From Geobacillus thermoleovorans (lineage in GTDB: Bacteria > Bacillota > Bacilli > Bacillales > Anoxybacillaceae), in contig NZ_CP014335.1 in NCBI RefSeq assembly GCF_001610955.1, forward strand, positions 1,777,001 through 1,841,000: a DNA stretch of 64,000 nucleotides, given 5' to 3'. The notes below the pieces were generated by a model, which did not search any database, was not told where the DNA came from, and saw nothing but the letters and a program-made list of their open reading frames with translations. Made by a program: the position numbers and the translations under genes. Shown here piece after piece: positions 45,190-54,258 of this stretch. Positions within the stretch are counted from its first letter, which is position 1, and the number at the start of each line of letters is the position of its first letter.

Positions 45190-46626
45190 TTAATTCTGGT
45201 TAAAAATAATCAATTTCAACTCCGTCATTTCCTCGATCGCATAGCGAATCCCTTCGCGGCCAAACCCGCTTTCTTTCACGCCGCCGTACGGCATATGGTC
45301 AACGCGGAACGTTGGGATGTCGTTAATCAACACGCCGCCAACGTGCAGTTGTTTCGCCGCTTTCCACGCGGTATGGACGTTGTCGGTGTAGATGCCCGCC
45401 TGCAAGCCGTAGCGCGAGTCATTGACAAGTTCAATGGCTTCATCGATCGAACGGACGCGGTTGATCAAGACGATCGGGGCGAACACTTCTTGGCAAGACA
45501 CTTTCATCGTCGGTTCGGCGTCCACAATGACCGTCGGAAGCAAGATATTGCCGTCGCGCTCGCCGCCGAGGACGACGTTGGCGCCGCCTTGTTTTGCCTC
45601 TTCGATCCAAGAGAGCGCCCGGTCGACATCGTTTGGCGTAATCAAGGCGGATACATCGGTGGTTGGATCCAACGGGTCGCCTGTTTTCAACTGTTTCGCG
45701 GCGGCGACAAATTTTTCGACGAACTCGTCATAGCGCTTTTCATGGACATAGACGCGCTGGAGCGAAATACATACTTGTCCTTGGAACGTGAACGCGCCAA
45801 ATACGCAGCGCGGGATGATGCGGTCAAGATCGACCTGCTCGTCGACGATCACGGCCGAGTTGGAGCCAAGCTCCAACGTCACCCGCTTTAAGCCTGCTTT
45901 ATTGCGGATCGCGATGCCGACTTCCGGGCTGCCGGTGAAGGTGATCATGCTGATGCGCGGGTCGGTGACGATTTTGTCGCCGACCGTGCGGCCGCTTCCC
46001 GTGACGACGTTGAGCGCCCCTTTCGGCAAACCGGCTTTTTCGAACAGTTCGGCAATAAAGTAGGCGGACAGCGGCGTTTGGCTGGCTGGTTTTAACACAA
46101 CTGTGTTGCCCGAGGCGATGGCCGGGCCAAGTTTATGGGCGACCAAGTTCATCGGGAAGTTAAACGGCGTAATCGCCCCGATGACGCCGATCGGCTCGCG
46201 GACCGTCAAGGCGATGCGATTTTCCCCACCCGGCGCGGCGTCGAGCGGCAGTGTTTCCCCATGAATGCGTTTGGCTTCTTCGGCGGCGAATTTGTACGTT
46301 TGGATCGTGCGGGCGACTTCCCCTTTCGCCGTGGTGATCGGTTTGGCTGCTTCCAGCGCGATCAACCTCGCCGCTTCTTCCTGCCGCTCTTTCAGCTGCT
46401 CGACGACCCGCTCTAAAATGGCGGCTCGTTCATGCGCTGGCATGGCAGTCATCGTTTGCCGCGCGGCGTATGCCGCGGCAATGGCTTCATCGACTTCTTC
46501 TTCTGTCGCTGTCGGAATTTCGGCAATCGTCTCGCGTGAGTATGGCGATTTCAGCTCAGTGTACGACTTGGCTTCCCGCCATTCGCCGTTGATGTATAGC
46601 TTCTGTTTCTGCACCGCGATTGACAT
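45190..46626 (-). CDS. NAD(P)-dependent aldehyde dehydrogenase
   Basis: A 478-residue aldehyde dehydrogenase. [18 protein letters not shown] (about residue 150) and FTGSPEVG (about 228) bind the cofactor, the general-base Glu is in TLELGSNSAVIV (about 250), and the nucleophilic Cys is in FTFQGQVCISLQRV (about 284). The FxxxGQxC context and the overall sequence resemble lactaldehyde/glyceraldehyde-3-phosphate (GapN-like) branches of Bacillaceae. Start at 46626 follows GAAGGGAAGGG. The physiological aldehyde is unknown; the gene stands alone between a terminator and an open gap. Confidence 0.88.
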   Translation of the reverse strand: MSIAVQKQKLYINGEWREAKSYTELKSPYSRETIAEIPTATEEEVDEAIAAAYAARQTMTAMPAHERAAILERVVEQLKERQEEAARLIALEAAKPITTAKGEVARTIQTYKFAAEEAKRIHGETLPLDAAPGGENRIALTVREPIGVIGAITPFNFPMNLVAHKLGPAIASGNTVVLKPASQTPLSAYFIAELFEKAGLPKGALNVVTGSGRTVGDKIVTDPRISMITFTGSPEVGIAIRNKAGLKRVTLELGSNSAVIVDEQVDLDRIIPRCVFGAFTFQGQVCISLQRVYVHEKRYDEFVEKFVAAAKQLKTGDPLDPTTDVSALITPNDVDRALSWIEEAKQGGANVVLGGERDGNILLPTVIVDAEPTMKVSCQEVFAPIVLINRVRSIDEAIELVNDSRYGLQAGIYTDNVHTAWKAAKQLHVGGVLINDIPTFRVDHMPYGGVKESGFGREGIRYAIEEMTELKLIIFNQN

Positions 46627-47052
46627 CTTTTCACCCTTCCCTTCTTTTAAGCACGCGGCCGAAATTTTCCCCTTCAGTATATGTCCCGCATGCCCTGTTT
46701 ATTTGTTTCATTCGCCATCGCGCGTGAAAATCCTTCCACTTGTCCTTTGTTTACGAAAGCCGTCCGTTGCCATGCAGCGCCATCATTCGCCTCTCTCGTT
46801 ACGGGTGACGTTCCCCTCCCCTCTCTATGATAACACTCCGTCGCTCGGTTTGCCGCCAAACTGCTTGCCCCTGTTCGCGGAAAGACAAGCAACATAGCCC
46901 TTGGTCACCGGCCGCCCAACGTTCGGCGCAACATTTCCTCAGCTAACCGTTCAGCCCCGCAAGGCATGATGATGGCTTTCTAATTCCTCCTTCTCCTATG
47001 TTTTTGTTGTATGATAAAAGCAGCCAAAAATAGTGTAGAAGGAGATTTGGAA
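46627..47052. other. 426-base intergenic region
   Basis: No frame here has a ribosome site or recognisable similarity. It separates two divergent genes and should hold both promoters; TATGAT near 47008 is a likely -10 box for the cyclase gene, 45 bases before its start, though no good -35 accompanies it. I see no structured RNA. Confidence 0.4.
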
Positions 47053-47703
47053 ATGAACATCAAAACACTCATCGACCTCACCATGCCGATCACGGCCCAA
47101 ACTCCGGTGTACCCGGGGGATCCGAAGCCGAAAATCGAACCGGCGGCGACGTTCGCCCAAGACGGCTATCACGTCAGCCGCTTGGTGCTTGGGTCGCACA
47201 GCGGCACGCATGTGGATGCGCCGTTTCACTTTTACGAACACGGTTGGCGGCTCGATGACGTGCCGCTCACGTATTTTCTTGGCCGCGGCGTCGTGATCAA
47301 TGCCACCGGAAAAGCGGAAGGCGAAGCGGTGACGATGGCCGATGCCGCTCCGTATATCCCGAAGCTGTCGCCGGGAACCATTGTGTTGTTTCATACCGGC
47401 TGGTCGCAATACGCCGGAACAAAGCGGTATTTTTCCCATCCGTACGTTGCGCCGGAGGTGATTGAAGCGATGCTGGAGCGAGGCGTGCGGACGTTTTTCA
47501 TCGACGCGCTCAACATCGACCCGCCGGACGGCTCGTCGTTCCGCGCCCACGAACTTATTCTTGGCGCCAACGGGGTGATCGGAGAAAATTTCGTGAACTT
47601 CGAGCGAATCGATTTTGATGACCCGTATATTATTGCCCTCCCTCTTTCCTTGCCTAGCTGCGACGGTTCGCCTGTTCGGGCGGTGGCAGTGCAGTGGGCG
47701 TAA
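47053..47703 (+). CDS. Cyclase family metal-dependent hydrolase (kynurenine formamidase-like)
   Basis: A 216-residue protein of the cyclase/KynB superfamily. The metal motif HSGTHVDAPFHF (about residue 50-61) is diagnostic, with TIVLFHTGWSQY and the C-terminal DDPYIIALPLSLPSCDGSPVRAVAVQ completing the active site. Members hydrolyse N-formylkynurenine or cyclic amides and esters. No tryptophan genes are nearby, so the substrate is open. ATG at 47053 is chosen for AGAAGGAGATTTGGA upstream; the earlier start at 47011 lies over the -10 box. Confidence 0.85.
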   Translation: MNIKTLIDLTMPITAQTPVYPGDPKPKIEPAATFAQDGYHVSRLVLGSHSGTHVDAPFHFYEHGWRLDDVPLTYFLGRGVVINATGKAEGEAVTMADAAPYIPKLSPGTIVLFHTGWSQYAGTKRYFSHPYVAPEVIEAMLERGVRTFFIDALNIDPPDGSSFRAHELILGANGVIGENFVNFERIDFDDPYIIALPLSLPSCDGSPVRAVAVQWA

Positions 47704-47726
47704 CAAAGAAGGATGATGCAACCAAA

Positions 47727-47753
47727 CGCCCCGCACATGCTTTGCGCGGGGCG
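47727..47753. terminator. Terminator hairpin after the cyclase gene
   Basis: CGCCCCGC (47727-47734) pairs with GCGGGGCG (47746-47753) between the convergent cyclase and acetyltransferase genes. Confidence 0.65.
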
Positions 47754-47763
47754 CGGCCTTGGG

Positions 47764-48075
47764 CTATTTGAGCCATTTGATCACTTTCGCCGGGTTTCCG
47801 CCAACGACCGCGTTGGCGGGGACATCTTTTGTCACAACCGCCCCTGAGGCGATGACAGCGTTGTCGCCGATCGTGACGCCCGGGTTGATGACGGCCCGCC
47901 CGCCGATCCAGACGTTATGGCCGATCACAACCGGCTTTCCGTACTCCAACCCGGAATTTCGTTCGTGCGGATCGAGCGGGTGAGTCGCCGTATAAATGTG
48001 CACACCAGGACCAATAAAACAATGGTCACCGATTCGCACTTCACATACATCCAAAATCACGCCATCAAAGTTCAT
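47764..48075 (-). pseudogene. Maltose/galactoside O-acetyltransferase, C-terminal piece
   Basis: The frame from [24 protein letters not shown] to the stop at 47764 is the left-handed beta-helix and C-terminal end of a Maa/LacA-type acetyltransferase; the catalytic His is in [14 protein letters not shown]. The gene's N-terminus lies across the inserted element at 48481-48606, and about 45 central codons are missing altogether. Any frame started inside the element (48105) would yield a beheaded protein without a ribosome site. Confidence 0.8.
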
Positions 48076-48480
48076 CCTATTTCGCGCAGGAGACTCCCAC
48101 TTCAACGACCAAAGGGAGTAAGTGGGAGAGGAATGCGCGTTCCCCCTTTCTTTTGTGGTATGATAGAATAAAGACGTGGAGAAAACCGTTCAATCAAGGC
48201 ACTCCAATAACGGCTGCTCGATGTATGGAGTTGGTTGCAGGAAACGTTGTAACCGTAAAACATCGAGCGTAGGTCTGTCTGTTGTGTGTGGAAGCCAAGT
48301 ACTGCCAACAGACACACCGAGAGAATCGGTAACGATGCAGGCATGACCTGCGTCGTTGGGTAGTCGTCAACCTGCCCCCTGATGCAACCCCAAATCAAGG
48401 AAGGAGGACGAAGTCCGTTTGCACTTCTGGGGAGTTGCAAGCCCCCACTTCAAGCGTTAGCGAAGTGGGGGTAGTTGACA
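48076..48480 (+). mobile_element. IS200/IS605-like non-autonomous element with structured RNA
   Basis: About 405 bases with subterminal hairpins at both ends and no protein. The left hairpin is CTCCCACTT/AAGTGGGAG (48094-48102 and 48120-48128), the right one CCCCCACTTC/GAAGTGGGGG (48442-48451 and 48462-48471). Both share CCCACTTCAA. These imperfectly matched end hairpins, without inverted repeats or target duplication, are the hallmark of IS200/IS605-type elements. The left end abuts TTCAT (48071-48075), a plausible target pentamer; the right ends TAGTTGACA. It splits an acetyltransferase gene. No transposase, TnpB or IscB frame is present. Confidence 0.7.
48186..48480 (+). ncRNA. Structured RNA resembling an OMEGA (IscB/HEARO or TnpB) guide-RNA scaffold
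   Basis: Nearly every segment can pair: CCGTT/AACGG (48186-48190, 48209-48213), GCTCGATGT/ACATCGAGC (48216-48224, 48260-48268) enclosing GGTTGCA/TGTAACC (48233-48239, 48248-48254), TGTCTGTTG/CAACAGACA (48276-48284, 48306-48314), AACGATGCAGG/CCTGCGTCGTT (48331-48341, 48347-48357), and a closing CCCCA/TGGGG arm (48388-48392, 48428-48432) around GGAC/GTCC. The end hairpin follows. A TATGAT box at 48160-48165 could drive it. Length, dense helices and the IS605-type frame fit HEARO-type RNAs or TnpB reRNA; the CCGTTCA...AAGGC beginning favours HEARO from memory. The class is an inference. Confidence 0.6.
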
Positions 48481-48606
48481 TTCCGTTTCCAACGTTTCGT
48501 TATACAAACGAACGAGCCGCCGCGCCCGCTCTCGTTCCTTGACGAGCTCCAAATCGGCGGGGCTGTACAAGTGTCCCGCCACCATCTTTTCCTTTTCGCT
48601 TTTCAT
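48481..48606 (-). pseudogene. Maltose/galactoside O-acetyltransferase, N-terminal piece
   Basis: ATG at 48606 follows TTGGAGGGATTGA and encodes MKSEKEKMVAGHLYSP, then ADLELVKERERARRLV and RLYNETLETE, the N-terminal acceptor-site helix region of Maa-type acetyltransferases. The frame then enters the inserted element (CQLPPLR...). Its continuation is at 47764-48075. Confidence 0.8.
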
Positions 48607-48656
48607 TCAATCCCTCCAACATCTCGCGTCTTCGCGCAGCACTCCATGGAATGATC

Positions 48657-50036
48657 TTATCGTCCTTCAGAAAAACCGTTCCCTGTCATCGTTTCGATGC
48701 GCACGCCTTCCCGATAATAGGCCTCCATCACATCCTTTGGCACCATGCTTCCACCCGTCGCCCAGCCAATATGGGTGGCGTTTTTCATGTTTTCTTTCAA
48801 ACCGTTTGCCTCTACGTACGTTTGCCCCGCCAAATCACGAAACAGCCGAACAGGCCCCGCCACCCCCGCCAAGGCGGACGGCTCTAAATAGATTTCCTCC
48901 GTTTCAACCATCGCCGCGAGCAAGCGGTAAAGCGTCGAATCGTCCACCGTATAGACGCCGCTGATGACGTTCTCAAGCATGTTTCCCACCAGCCGCGACG
49001 GCCGACCCACCGCTAGCCCGTCCGCTTCGGTCTTATTGTCGAGGCCAAAATCTTGCACCGACACGCGGTCGTGCTCTCCTGTCATCAACCCAAGCAGCAT
49101 GCAAGGCGAATGCGTCGGCTCAGCGAAAAAGCAATGGACATGATCGCCGTACACGAGCTTCAGCCCAAACGTCACCCCGCCCGGACCGCCGCCGACGCCG
49201 CAAGGAAGATACACAAAGAGCGGATGGGTTTCATCAACCGTGATGTTCATGTCCTCTAATTGCTTTTTCAGCCGAAACGCCGCCACCGCATAGCCTAAAA
49301 ACAGATGGATCGAGTTCTCATCATCGATAAAATACGACGTTGGATCCTCGGCGGACTGTCTTCGCGCCTCTTCCACCACTTTGTTGTAATCAGTGAGATG
49401 TTCGATGACGGTGACCCCTTTGCTTCGCAATAAGTCTTTTTTCCATTGTTTCGCATCGGCTGACATATGAACGGTGACGCGGAACCCAAGCTGCGCCCCG
49501 ATGATGCCGATGCTCAAGCCTAAATTTCCTGTCGAACCGACGACAAGCGAATAGCGGGAAAAGAACTGCCGGAATTCTTCGCTGGCCATGACCGCATAGT
49601 CCTCTCCTATGGCGATCATACCGTTTGCGAGCGCAAGATCTTCCGCGTGTTTCAACACTTCGTAAATGCCCCCACGCGCCTTGATCGACCCGGAAATCGG
49701 GAGATGGCTGTCGCATTTTAGCAACAGCTCCCCCTCGATGTTGGTCTGAAACATCTTTTCCAAACGCCGTTGCATGTTCGGAATCCGGACTAAAGGGGAT
49801 TCGATGATGCCATAGGCCGGCCGCGTCTCGGGAAAAACTTTCGCGATGTAGGGGGCAAAGCGGCGCAATCGTTCTTCCGCCTCCTTGACATCGCGTTCGC
49901 GTAAAGGAATCGTTCGAATAGCTTGCGCAAACGCGTGATATTTTGGATTGCGCCAAAACACCTCTTCGGCCGCCATGATCGTTTTAAGCAGCGGGAATTC
50001 CTTTATCCACTTTTGGATTTCGTTTTTGGTCATCAT
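48657..50036 (-). CDS. dsdA: D-serine ammonia-lyase
   Basis: A 459-residue fold-type II PLP enzyme that deaminates D-serine to pyruvate and ammonia. The PLP lysine is in [19 protein letters not shown] (about residue 118), the phosphate loop is [11 protein letters not shown] (about 170), and [20 protein letters not shown] holds the glycine-rich cofactor loop. These are DsdA rather than threonine dehydratase signatures. Start at 50036 or 50033 (two ATGs) after GGGAGAGAA. It is transcribed alone, divergent from an MFS gene. Confidence 0.95.
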   Translation of the reverse strand: MMTKNEIQKWIKEFPLLKTIMAAEEVFWRNPKYHAFAQAIRTIPLRERDVKEAEERLRRFAPYIAKVFPETRPAYGIIESPLVRIPNMQRRLEKMFQTNIEGELLLKCDSHLPISGSIKARGGIYEVLKHAEDLALANGMIAIGEDYAVMASEEFRQFFSRYSLVVGSTGNLGLSIGIIGAQLGFRVTVHMSADAKQWKKDLLRSKGVTVIEHLTDYNKVVEEARRQSAEDPTSYFIDDENSIHLFLGYAVAAFRLKKQLEDMNITVDETHPLFVYLPCGVGGGPGGVTFGLKLVYGDHVHCFFAEPTHSPCMLLGLMTGEHDRVSVQDFGLDNKTEADGLAVGRPSRLVGNMLENVISGVYTVDDSTLYRLLAAMVETEEIYLEPSALAGVAGPVRLFRDLAGQTYVEANGLKENMKNATHIGWATGGSMVPKDVMEAYYREGVRIETMTGNGFSEGR

Positions 50037-50306
50037 GCACCATTCTCTCCCATGCGTGTTTGTCGTTTCGCACCCTGGGCGGATGCCGGTCCAAAGTCCG
50101 CTTCATTGTTTGTCGAACCGTTTACCTCCAGTCTCGCGAAAACCGCTTCCATTGTCAATGGGGAGGAAGGAAAATGGTTTGTGGGCGACATTCAGGAGTG
50201 ATCCCCAGCCTCGTCGGAACGGCCAAGCAAGGTGCGATCTGCTTTGAAAAACGCCTGTCTTTCCATTATGATGAAAGAGGCAAACCATATCGTGGAGATG
50301 ATGATC

Positions 50307-51476
50307 ATGGGCAATCGCCGTGATTTATCGCTTTTGTTTCTTGTGATGTTTTTGGTCATGGCCGGGTTTGGCATCATCATTCCCGTCCTTCCGTTTTACG
50401 CAGAAAAAATCGGCGCTACTCCAACACAGCTCGGTTGGTTAATGGCCACTTATTCGTTCATGCAATTTTTATTTGCGCCGATGTGGGGGAAATTATCGGA
50501 CCGATATGGACGAAAACCGATGTTGCTTGTCGGCATTTTTGGTTTGGCCCTTTCGTTTTTCTTGCTCGCCGCCGCCACAACACTTTGGATGTTGTTTGCC
50601 GCTCGCATCATCGGGGGATGTTTATCTGCCGCCACGATGCCGACCGCTATGGCATATGTCGCAGATGTGACAACCGAAGAAGACCGGGGCAAAGCAATGG
50701 GGATGATCGGAGCGGCCGTTGGGCTTGGATTCATTTTCGGACCGGGGATCGGCGGCGTGTTCTCGAAAGCGAGCTTAACCGCTCCGTTTTGGATGGCAGG
50801 CAGCTTGGCGCTCTTGACCGCTCTATTCGTTTTCGTTTTCTTGCATGAGTCGCTTCCGAGAGAAAAACGAATGAATATACGAACAAAGCGGCCATCGCTT
50901 GCGGCCGCCCTCCAAGGGCCTGTAGCGCGCCTATACTTACTGCAGCTGATCACAACGTTTTCCCTCGCTGGACTTGAAGCGACGTTCGCCTATTTTGCCG
51001 CTGAACGAGCGGGGCTTTCGTCGACGGAGCTCGGTTACATTTTCATGATCATGGGGCTTGCAGGGGCCGTCGTTCAAGGGGGGCTTCTTGGAAAACTGAT
51101 CCGCTCATTCGGGGAAGGCGCTGTCATTCGTTTCGGGCTGTTCTTGTCAGCAGTTGGCTTTTTTCTCATTTTATTCGTTCATAGCTTTTGGACAGCCGCG
51201 CTCTATTTAACGATTTTCGGCATTGGCAACGGCGTCATCCGCCCGTGCGTCTCCGCCTTGTTAACGAAGCATACAGCGGATGGCCAAGGAAGTGCGACAG
51301 GCGTTTTATCCTCGTTCGATTCGCTCGGCCGCATTGGCGGTCCGGCGATCGTCGGCTGGCTGTTCACCTTAAAGCCCAGTTTGCCATATGCGGCAGGAAT
51401 TGCGCTTACATTCATTTCCTTTTCCGTTTTTCAATCGTTCCAACGCGCGATGATGCAAAAAGACACGTCCCTTTGA
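50307..51476 (+). CDS. MFS drug-type exporter (TetA/NorA-like)
   Basis: A 389-residue protein with twelve hydrophobic segments. Motif A is GKLSDRYGRKPMLL (about residue 60) and the antiporter motif C region reads GLGFIFGPGIGGVFS (about 140), both typical of drug:proton antiporters. ATG at 50307 has GGAG nine bases upstream; longer frames start in poor context. It may export a small toxic compound; no resistance spectrum can be inferred. It is followed closely by a GNAT gene that may be cotranscribed. Confidence 0.83.
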   Translation: MGNRRDLSLLFLVMFLVMAGFGIIIPVLPFYAEKIGATPTQLGWLMATYSFMQFLFAPMWGKLSDRYGRKPMLLVGIFGLALSFFLLAAATTLWMLFAARIIGGCLSAATMPTAMAYVADVTTEEDRGKAMGMIGAAVGLGFIFGPGIGGVFSKASLTAPFWMAGSLALLTALFVFVFLHESLPREKRMNIRTKRPSLAAALQGPVARLYLLQLITTFSLAGLEATFAYFAAERAGLSSTELGYIFMIMGLAGAVVQGGLLGKLIRSFGEGAVIRFGLFLSAVGFFLILFVHSFWTAALYLTIFGIGNGVIRPCVSALLTKHTADGQGSATGVLSSFDSLGRIGGPAIVGWLFTLKPSLPYAAGIALTFISFSVFQSFQRAMMQKDTSL

Positions 51477-51548
51477 TTCAAGAGGGGATGGGGGTGACCC
51501 GCTACACACGCAAGTGCAAGTCTTATGGATAAAAGGAGGAGGAATGCT

Positions 51549-52028
51549 TTGAACATCGTTCCAATCAAACAATTGAACCGCGCCATGGTCAACCAGTTTT
51601 TCACCAACCATTGGGGAAGTCCGCAAATGGTTGTCTCGACCGGCATCTATAACTGCAGCGAACTGGATGGATTTGCGGCTGTCGAGAATGGACAGCGGAT
51701 CATCGGGCTCATTACGTTTGTGATTCGCGGAAACGAATGCGAGATCATCTCGCTAGACAGCATAATGGAAAACCGCGGCGTCGGCAGCACCCTTTTGCAT
51801 GAGGCGGAGACATGGGCGAGACAACAAAGGTGCACCGCTGTTCAACTGATCACCACCAACGACAACTTGCATGCGCTTCGTTTCTACCAAAAGCGCGGCT
51901 ACCAAATTGTGAATGTCTTTCCGAACGCTGTCGACAAGGCGCGGCGAATCAAGCCAAGCATTCCGAAAACAAGTCCTGACGGCATTCCAATTCGGGATGA
52001 GTTATTGCTGGTGAAACCACTGGCGTGA
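51549..52028 (+). CDS. GNAT family N-acetyltransferase
   Basis: A 159-residue GNAT-fold protein. The acetyl-CoA pyrophosphate loop is IMENRGVGSTLLHEAETWA (Q/RxxGxG/A variant RGVGST, about residue 78), and the C-terminal TTNDNLHALRFYQKRGYQIV is the usual beta-bulge and helix of the family. A TTG start at 51549 lies six bases after GGAGGAGG. It follows the MFS gene by 72 bases and ends at a strong terminator. Acceptor unknown. Confidence 0.82.
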   Translation: MNIVPIKQLNRAMVNQFFTNHWGSPQMVVSTGIYNCSELDGFAAVENGQRIIGLITFVIRGNECEIISLDSIMENRGVGSTLLHEAETWARQQRCTAVQLITTNDNLHALRFYQKRGYQIVNVFPNAVDKARRIKPSIPKTSPDGIPIRDELLLVKPLA

Positions 52029-52056
52029 CACGATGTGATGATGACGCCGCATCGAA

Positions 52057-52095
52057 AAAGAAGCACCGGCCTTCTCCCAAGACCGGTGCTTCTTT
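52057..52095. terminator. Strong bidirectional terminator
   Basis: AAAGAAGCACCGG (52057-52069) and CCGGTGCTTCTTT (52083-52095) form a perfect 13-bp stem with flanking A and T runs, between the GNAT gene and the convergent urease cluster. Confidence 0.9.
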
Positions 52096-52138
52096 GTTTT
52101 GAACAACCCTCCACCTATGACGCCAGCCGCGAGGAGCG

Positions 52139-52771
52139 TCAAATTTCGGCGGCGATATGATACATGTAATAGACCCCATAGGCGATGCTGATGAGGGAGA
52201 CGGTTTTCACGATCCATTGATTCATGACTTGCTGTTTCGCTTTCATCCAAACAAACGGAATCCCGAGAAACGTCGTGAACAGCATCATGCCGATGACCGT
52301 TCCTAGGCCAAAAATCAAAATAAAAGCAAGAGCCATCCAAGTTCCTTTGACCGTCGTCATCGTCAACAACACCATTCCTGCGCTGCCGGCTAAACCGTGG
52401 ACGATGCCGATCAATGTCGATTTCACATGCAAATGATGAATATCGCCTTGGTGACGATGATCCAGCCTCATTGTCGAACGGAAACTAGCAATTCCTAGAA
52501 TAACGATCATGATGCCGACGCCCATTTCAAGATAAGAAGCAATCTGTTCAGGAATTTGCCGCTCAAAGGCGATCATCGCCATCCCGACGACAAGCAGCGT
52601 CAACGTATGGCCGATTCCCCAAAACATGCCGGCCAGCGATGAAAGGGACAGTTTTTTCGTCCGGCTGGCAACGGTCGAAACGGCAATGACGTGATCCGGT
52701 TCCGTCGCATGCTTCATTCCTAGCAACAATCCAAACAAGAGCACAGGCCATATCGATCCCATTGTCTTCAT
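52139..52771 (-). CDS. ureH: Urease-cluster nickel transporter
   Basis: A 210-residue membrane protein with six hydrophobic segments. GMKHATEPDHVIAVSTV near residue 20 is the HX4DH nickel-binding motif of nickel/cobalt permeases; a second His-rich loop, LDHRHQGDIHHLHVK, follows segment 3. It probably brings nickel into the cell for the urease centre. It is the last gene of the urease run, as ureH is in thermophilic Bacillus. The ATG at 52771, five bases after AAGGG, is chosen; it overlaps no upstream frame and lies 11 bases from the ureD stop. Confidence 0.88.
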   Translation of the reverse strand: MKTMGSIWPVLLFGLLLGMKHATEPDHVIAVSTVASRTKKLSLSSLAGMFWGIGHTLTLLVVGMAMIAFERQIPEQIASYLEMGVGIMIVILGIASFRSTMRLDHRHQGDIHHLHVKSTLIGIVHGLAGSAGMVLLTMTTVKGTWMALAFILIFGLGTVIGMMLFTTFLGIPFVWMKAKQQVMNQWIVKTVSLISIAYGVYYMYHIAAEI

Positions 52772-52782
52772 CCTTTCCCTTC

Positions 52783-53598
52783 TCAATATTTCCTCCAGCA
52801 GACTGGCGCTTTCTCACCGCATTGTTGGCGAATGAACTGTTGGACGCGTTGGAATATCGCTTCGATGACCGATGTTTCATACGCCAATATACGTACAGAA
52901 AAGCCTGGAACGGCCGCCGCTGAAAAACCGCAGCGAACCTCTTGCGGCATCTCTTCCATGAATTGGTTGAACTGTTCTAACACTTCCTTTGTGATAAACG
53001 GAGAAAGAGCCACCAATGATCCGACATGCGTATAGCCGCCAAGCTGCAGCATGCTCATTAAGTGCTGCCGCGAATCCAAGTACAGATGATCAAACAGAAC
53101 GAGCACTTCGTCTTGATACACCTTCAGTTTCGAACGAATCCAATCGTAGCGGAACAGCTCGCCGCTTTCCGACCATCCAGGTGTGATGATTTCGCCATAA
53201 ACGAACGTGGAGCTTGGCGTGATGTACACCGTCGTTTCTTGATAAAAGCGCGCATGCTCATAGGCGATCGTCGGGTCGGGGAAATATTCAAGTACGCTTT
53301 GCTCCCCAAGTGACAATCGTGTATACTGCCTTACAGGCGTTGAAGGAGTTTTGTAGATTTTCGCCGCCGACTGGGTCGTCACCATCAACCGGGCGCTGGG
53401 CTCGAGGAAGATTTCCATATCATATGAATCCCCATCGACATACCCGCCGCCCACGTGGACAAGATATAACGTCGGATGAGCCGGGTCGAGGTAAACAGGA
53501 CGCATCAGTTTCAGCGCCCCTTCACTATAGTTGTCCAAAATGACGGTGCGGCCGTTTTTCACGACCGCTGTACATCGCAAACGCCCCGTCCAGCTCAT
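52783..53598 (-). CDS. ureD: Urease accessory protein UreD
   Basis: A 271-residue scaffold that binds apo-urease and, with UreF and UreG, delivers nickel. [39 protein letters not shown], and [11 protein letters not shown] are conserved in UreD/UreH proteins. The start at 53598 overlaps the ureG stop (ATGA), which implies translational coupling; the frame from 53637 would extend into ureG. Confidence 0.92.
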   Translation of the reverse strand: MSWTGRLRCTAVVKNGRTVILDNYSEGALKLMRPVYLDPAHPTLYLVHVGGGYVDGDSYDMEIFLEPSARLMVTTQSAAKIYKTPSTPVRQYTRLSLGEQSVLEYFPDPTIAYEHARFYQETTVYITPSSTFVYGEIITPGWSESGELFRYDWIRSKLKVYQDEVLVLFDHLYLDSRQHLMSMLQLGGYTHVGSLVALSPFITKEVLEQFNQFMEEMPQEVRCGFSAAAVPGFSVRILAYETSVIEAIFQRVQQFIRQQCGEKAPVCWRKY

Positions 53599-54209
53599 TC
53601 TTCCAGCCCTGCCAGCAGCACCTGTTTTTCGATCCAATCCACAACGTCAAAAAGACCAATCTCTTCTTTTAAATTCGTAAAAATGACCGGCTTCGCCCCT
53701 CGCGCTGCTTTGGCGTCCCGTTCCATCACTTCCAGACTGGCGCCGACGTAAGGGGCAAGGTCGATTTTGTTGATCACGAGCAAATCCGACTTAATCATCC
53801 CTTGCCCGCCTTTGCGCGGAATTTTCTCCCCTTGGGCGACGTCGATGACATAAATGGAGAAATCAACCAACTCCGGGCTGAAGGTCGCCGCCAAGTTATC
53901 GCCGCCGCTCTCGATCAAAATGAGTTCCACATCTGGATGGCGCCGTTTCAGTTCATCAATGGCCGCAAAATTCATTGATGCGTCTTCGCGAATGGCCGTA
54001 TGCGGGCATCCGCCCGTTTCGACGCCGATAATCCGATCTTCCGGCAGAACGCTGTGTTTGATTAAAAATTGGGCATCTTCTTTTGTATAAATATCATTCG
54101 TAATGACCGCGATGCTAAAGCGGCGATGCATCGCCCGCGTCAGCTTCTCGACAAGCATCGTTTTGCCGGCGCCGACCGGGCCGCCGATGCCGATTCGTAC
54201 CGGTTCCAT
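53595..54209 (-). CDS. ureG: Urease accessory GTPase UreG
   Basis: A 204-residue SIMIBI GTPase that powers nickel insertion. The P-loop [14 protein letters not shown] is at residues 5-18, the nickel-binding CPH motif is in [18 protein letters not shown] (about 68), and GTPase motifs [15 protein letters not shown] and [11 protein letters not shown] follow. Start at 54209 after AAGGGAGAATCC gives the standard length; the longer frame to 54374 overlaps ureF. Confidence 0.96.
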   Translation of the reverse strand: MEPVRIGIGGPVGAGKTMLVEKLTRAMHRRFSIAVITNDIYTKEDAQFLIKHSVLPEDRIIGVETGGCPHTAIREDASMNFAAIDELKRRHPDVELILIESGGDNLAATFSPELVDFSIYVIDVAQGEKIPRKGGQGMIKSDLLVINKIDLAPYVGASLEVMERDAKAARGAKPVIFTNLKEEIGLFDVVDWIEKQVLLAGLEE

Positions 54210-54258
54210 TCTGGATTCTCCCTTCTCTGTCCTTCTTTCGTTCCACGTCAAACAAGAT

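Noticed and set aside
46674..46895. 73-codon frame in the gap between aldehyde dehydrogenase and cyclase genes
   Set aside because: No ribosome site, no domain, and composition like random translation.
47011..47052. Upstream start for the cyclase gene at 47011
   Set aside because: The ATG at 47053 has a strong ribosome site and gives the usual family length; the earlier start overlaps the likely -10 region.
48171..48480. A group I or group II intron in the acetyltransferase gene
   Set aside because: Splicing would need the element on the acetyltransferase strand with matched exon ends; central codons are missing, and the end hairpins point to IS200/IS605.
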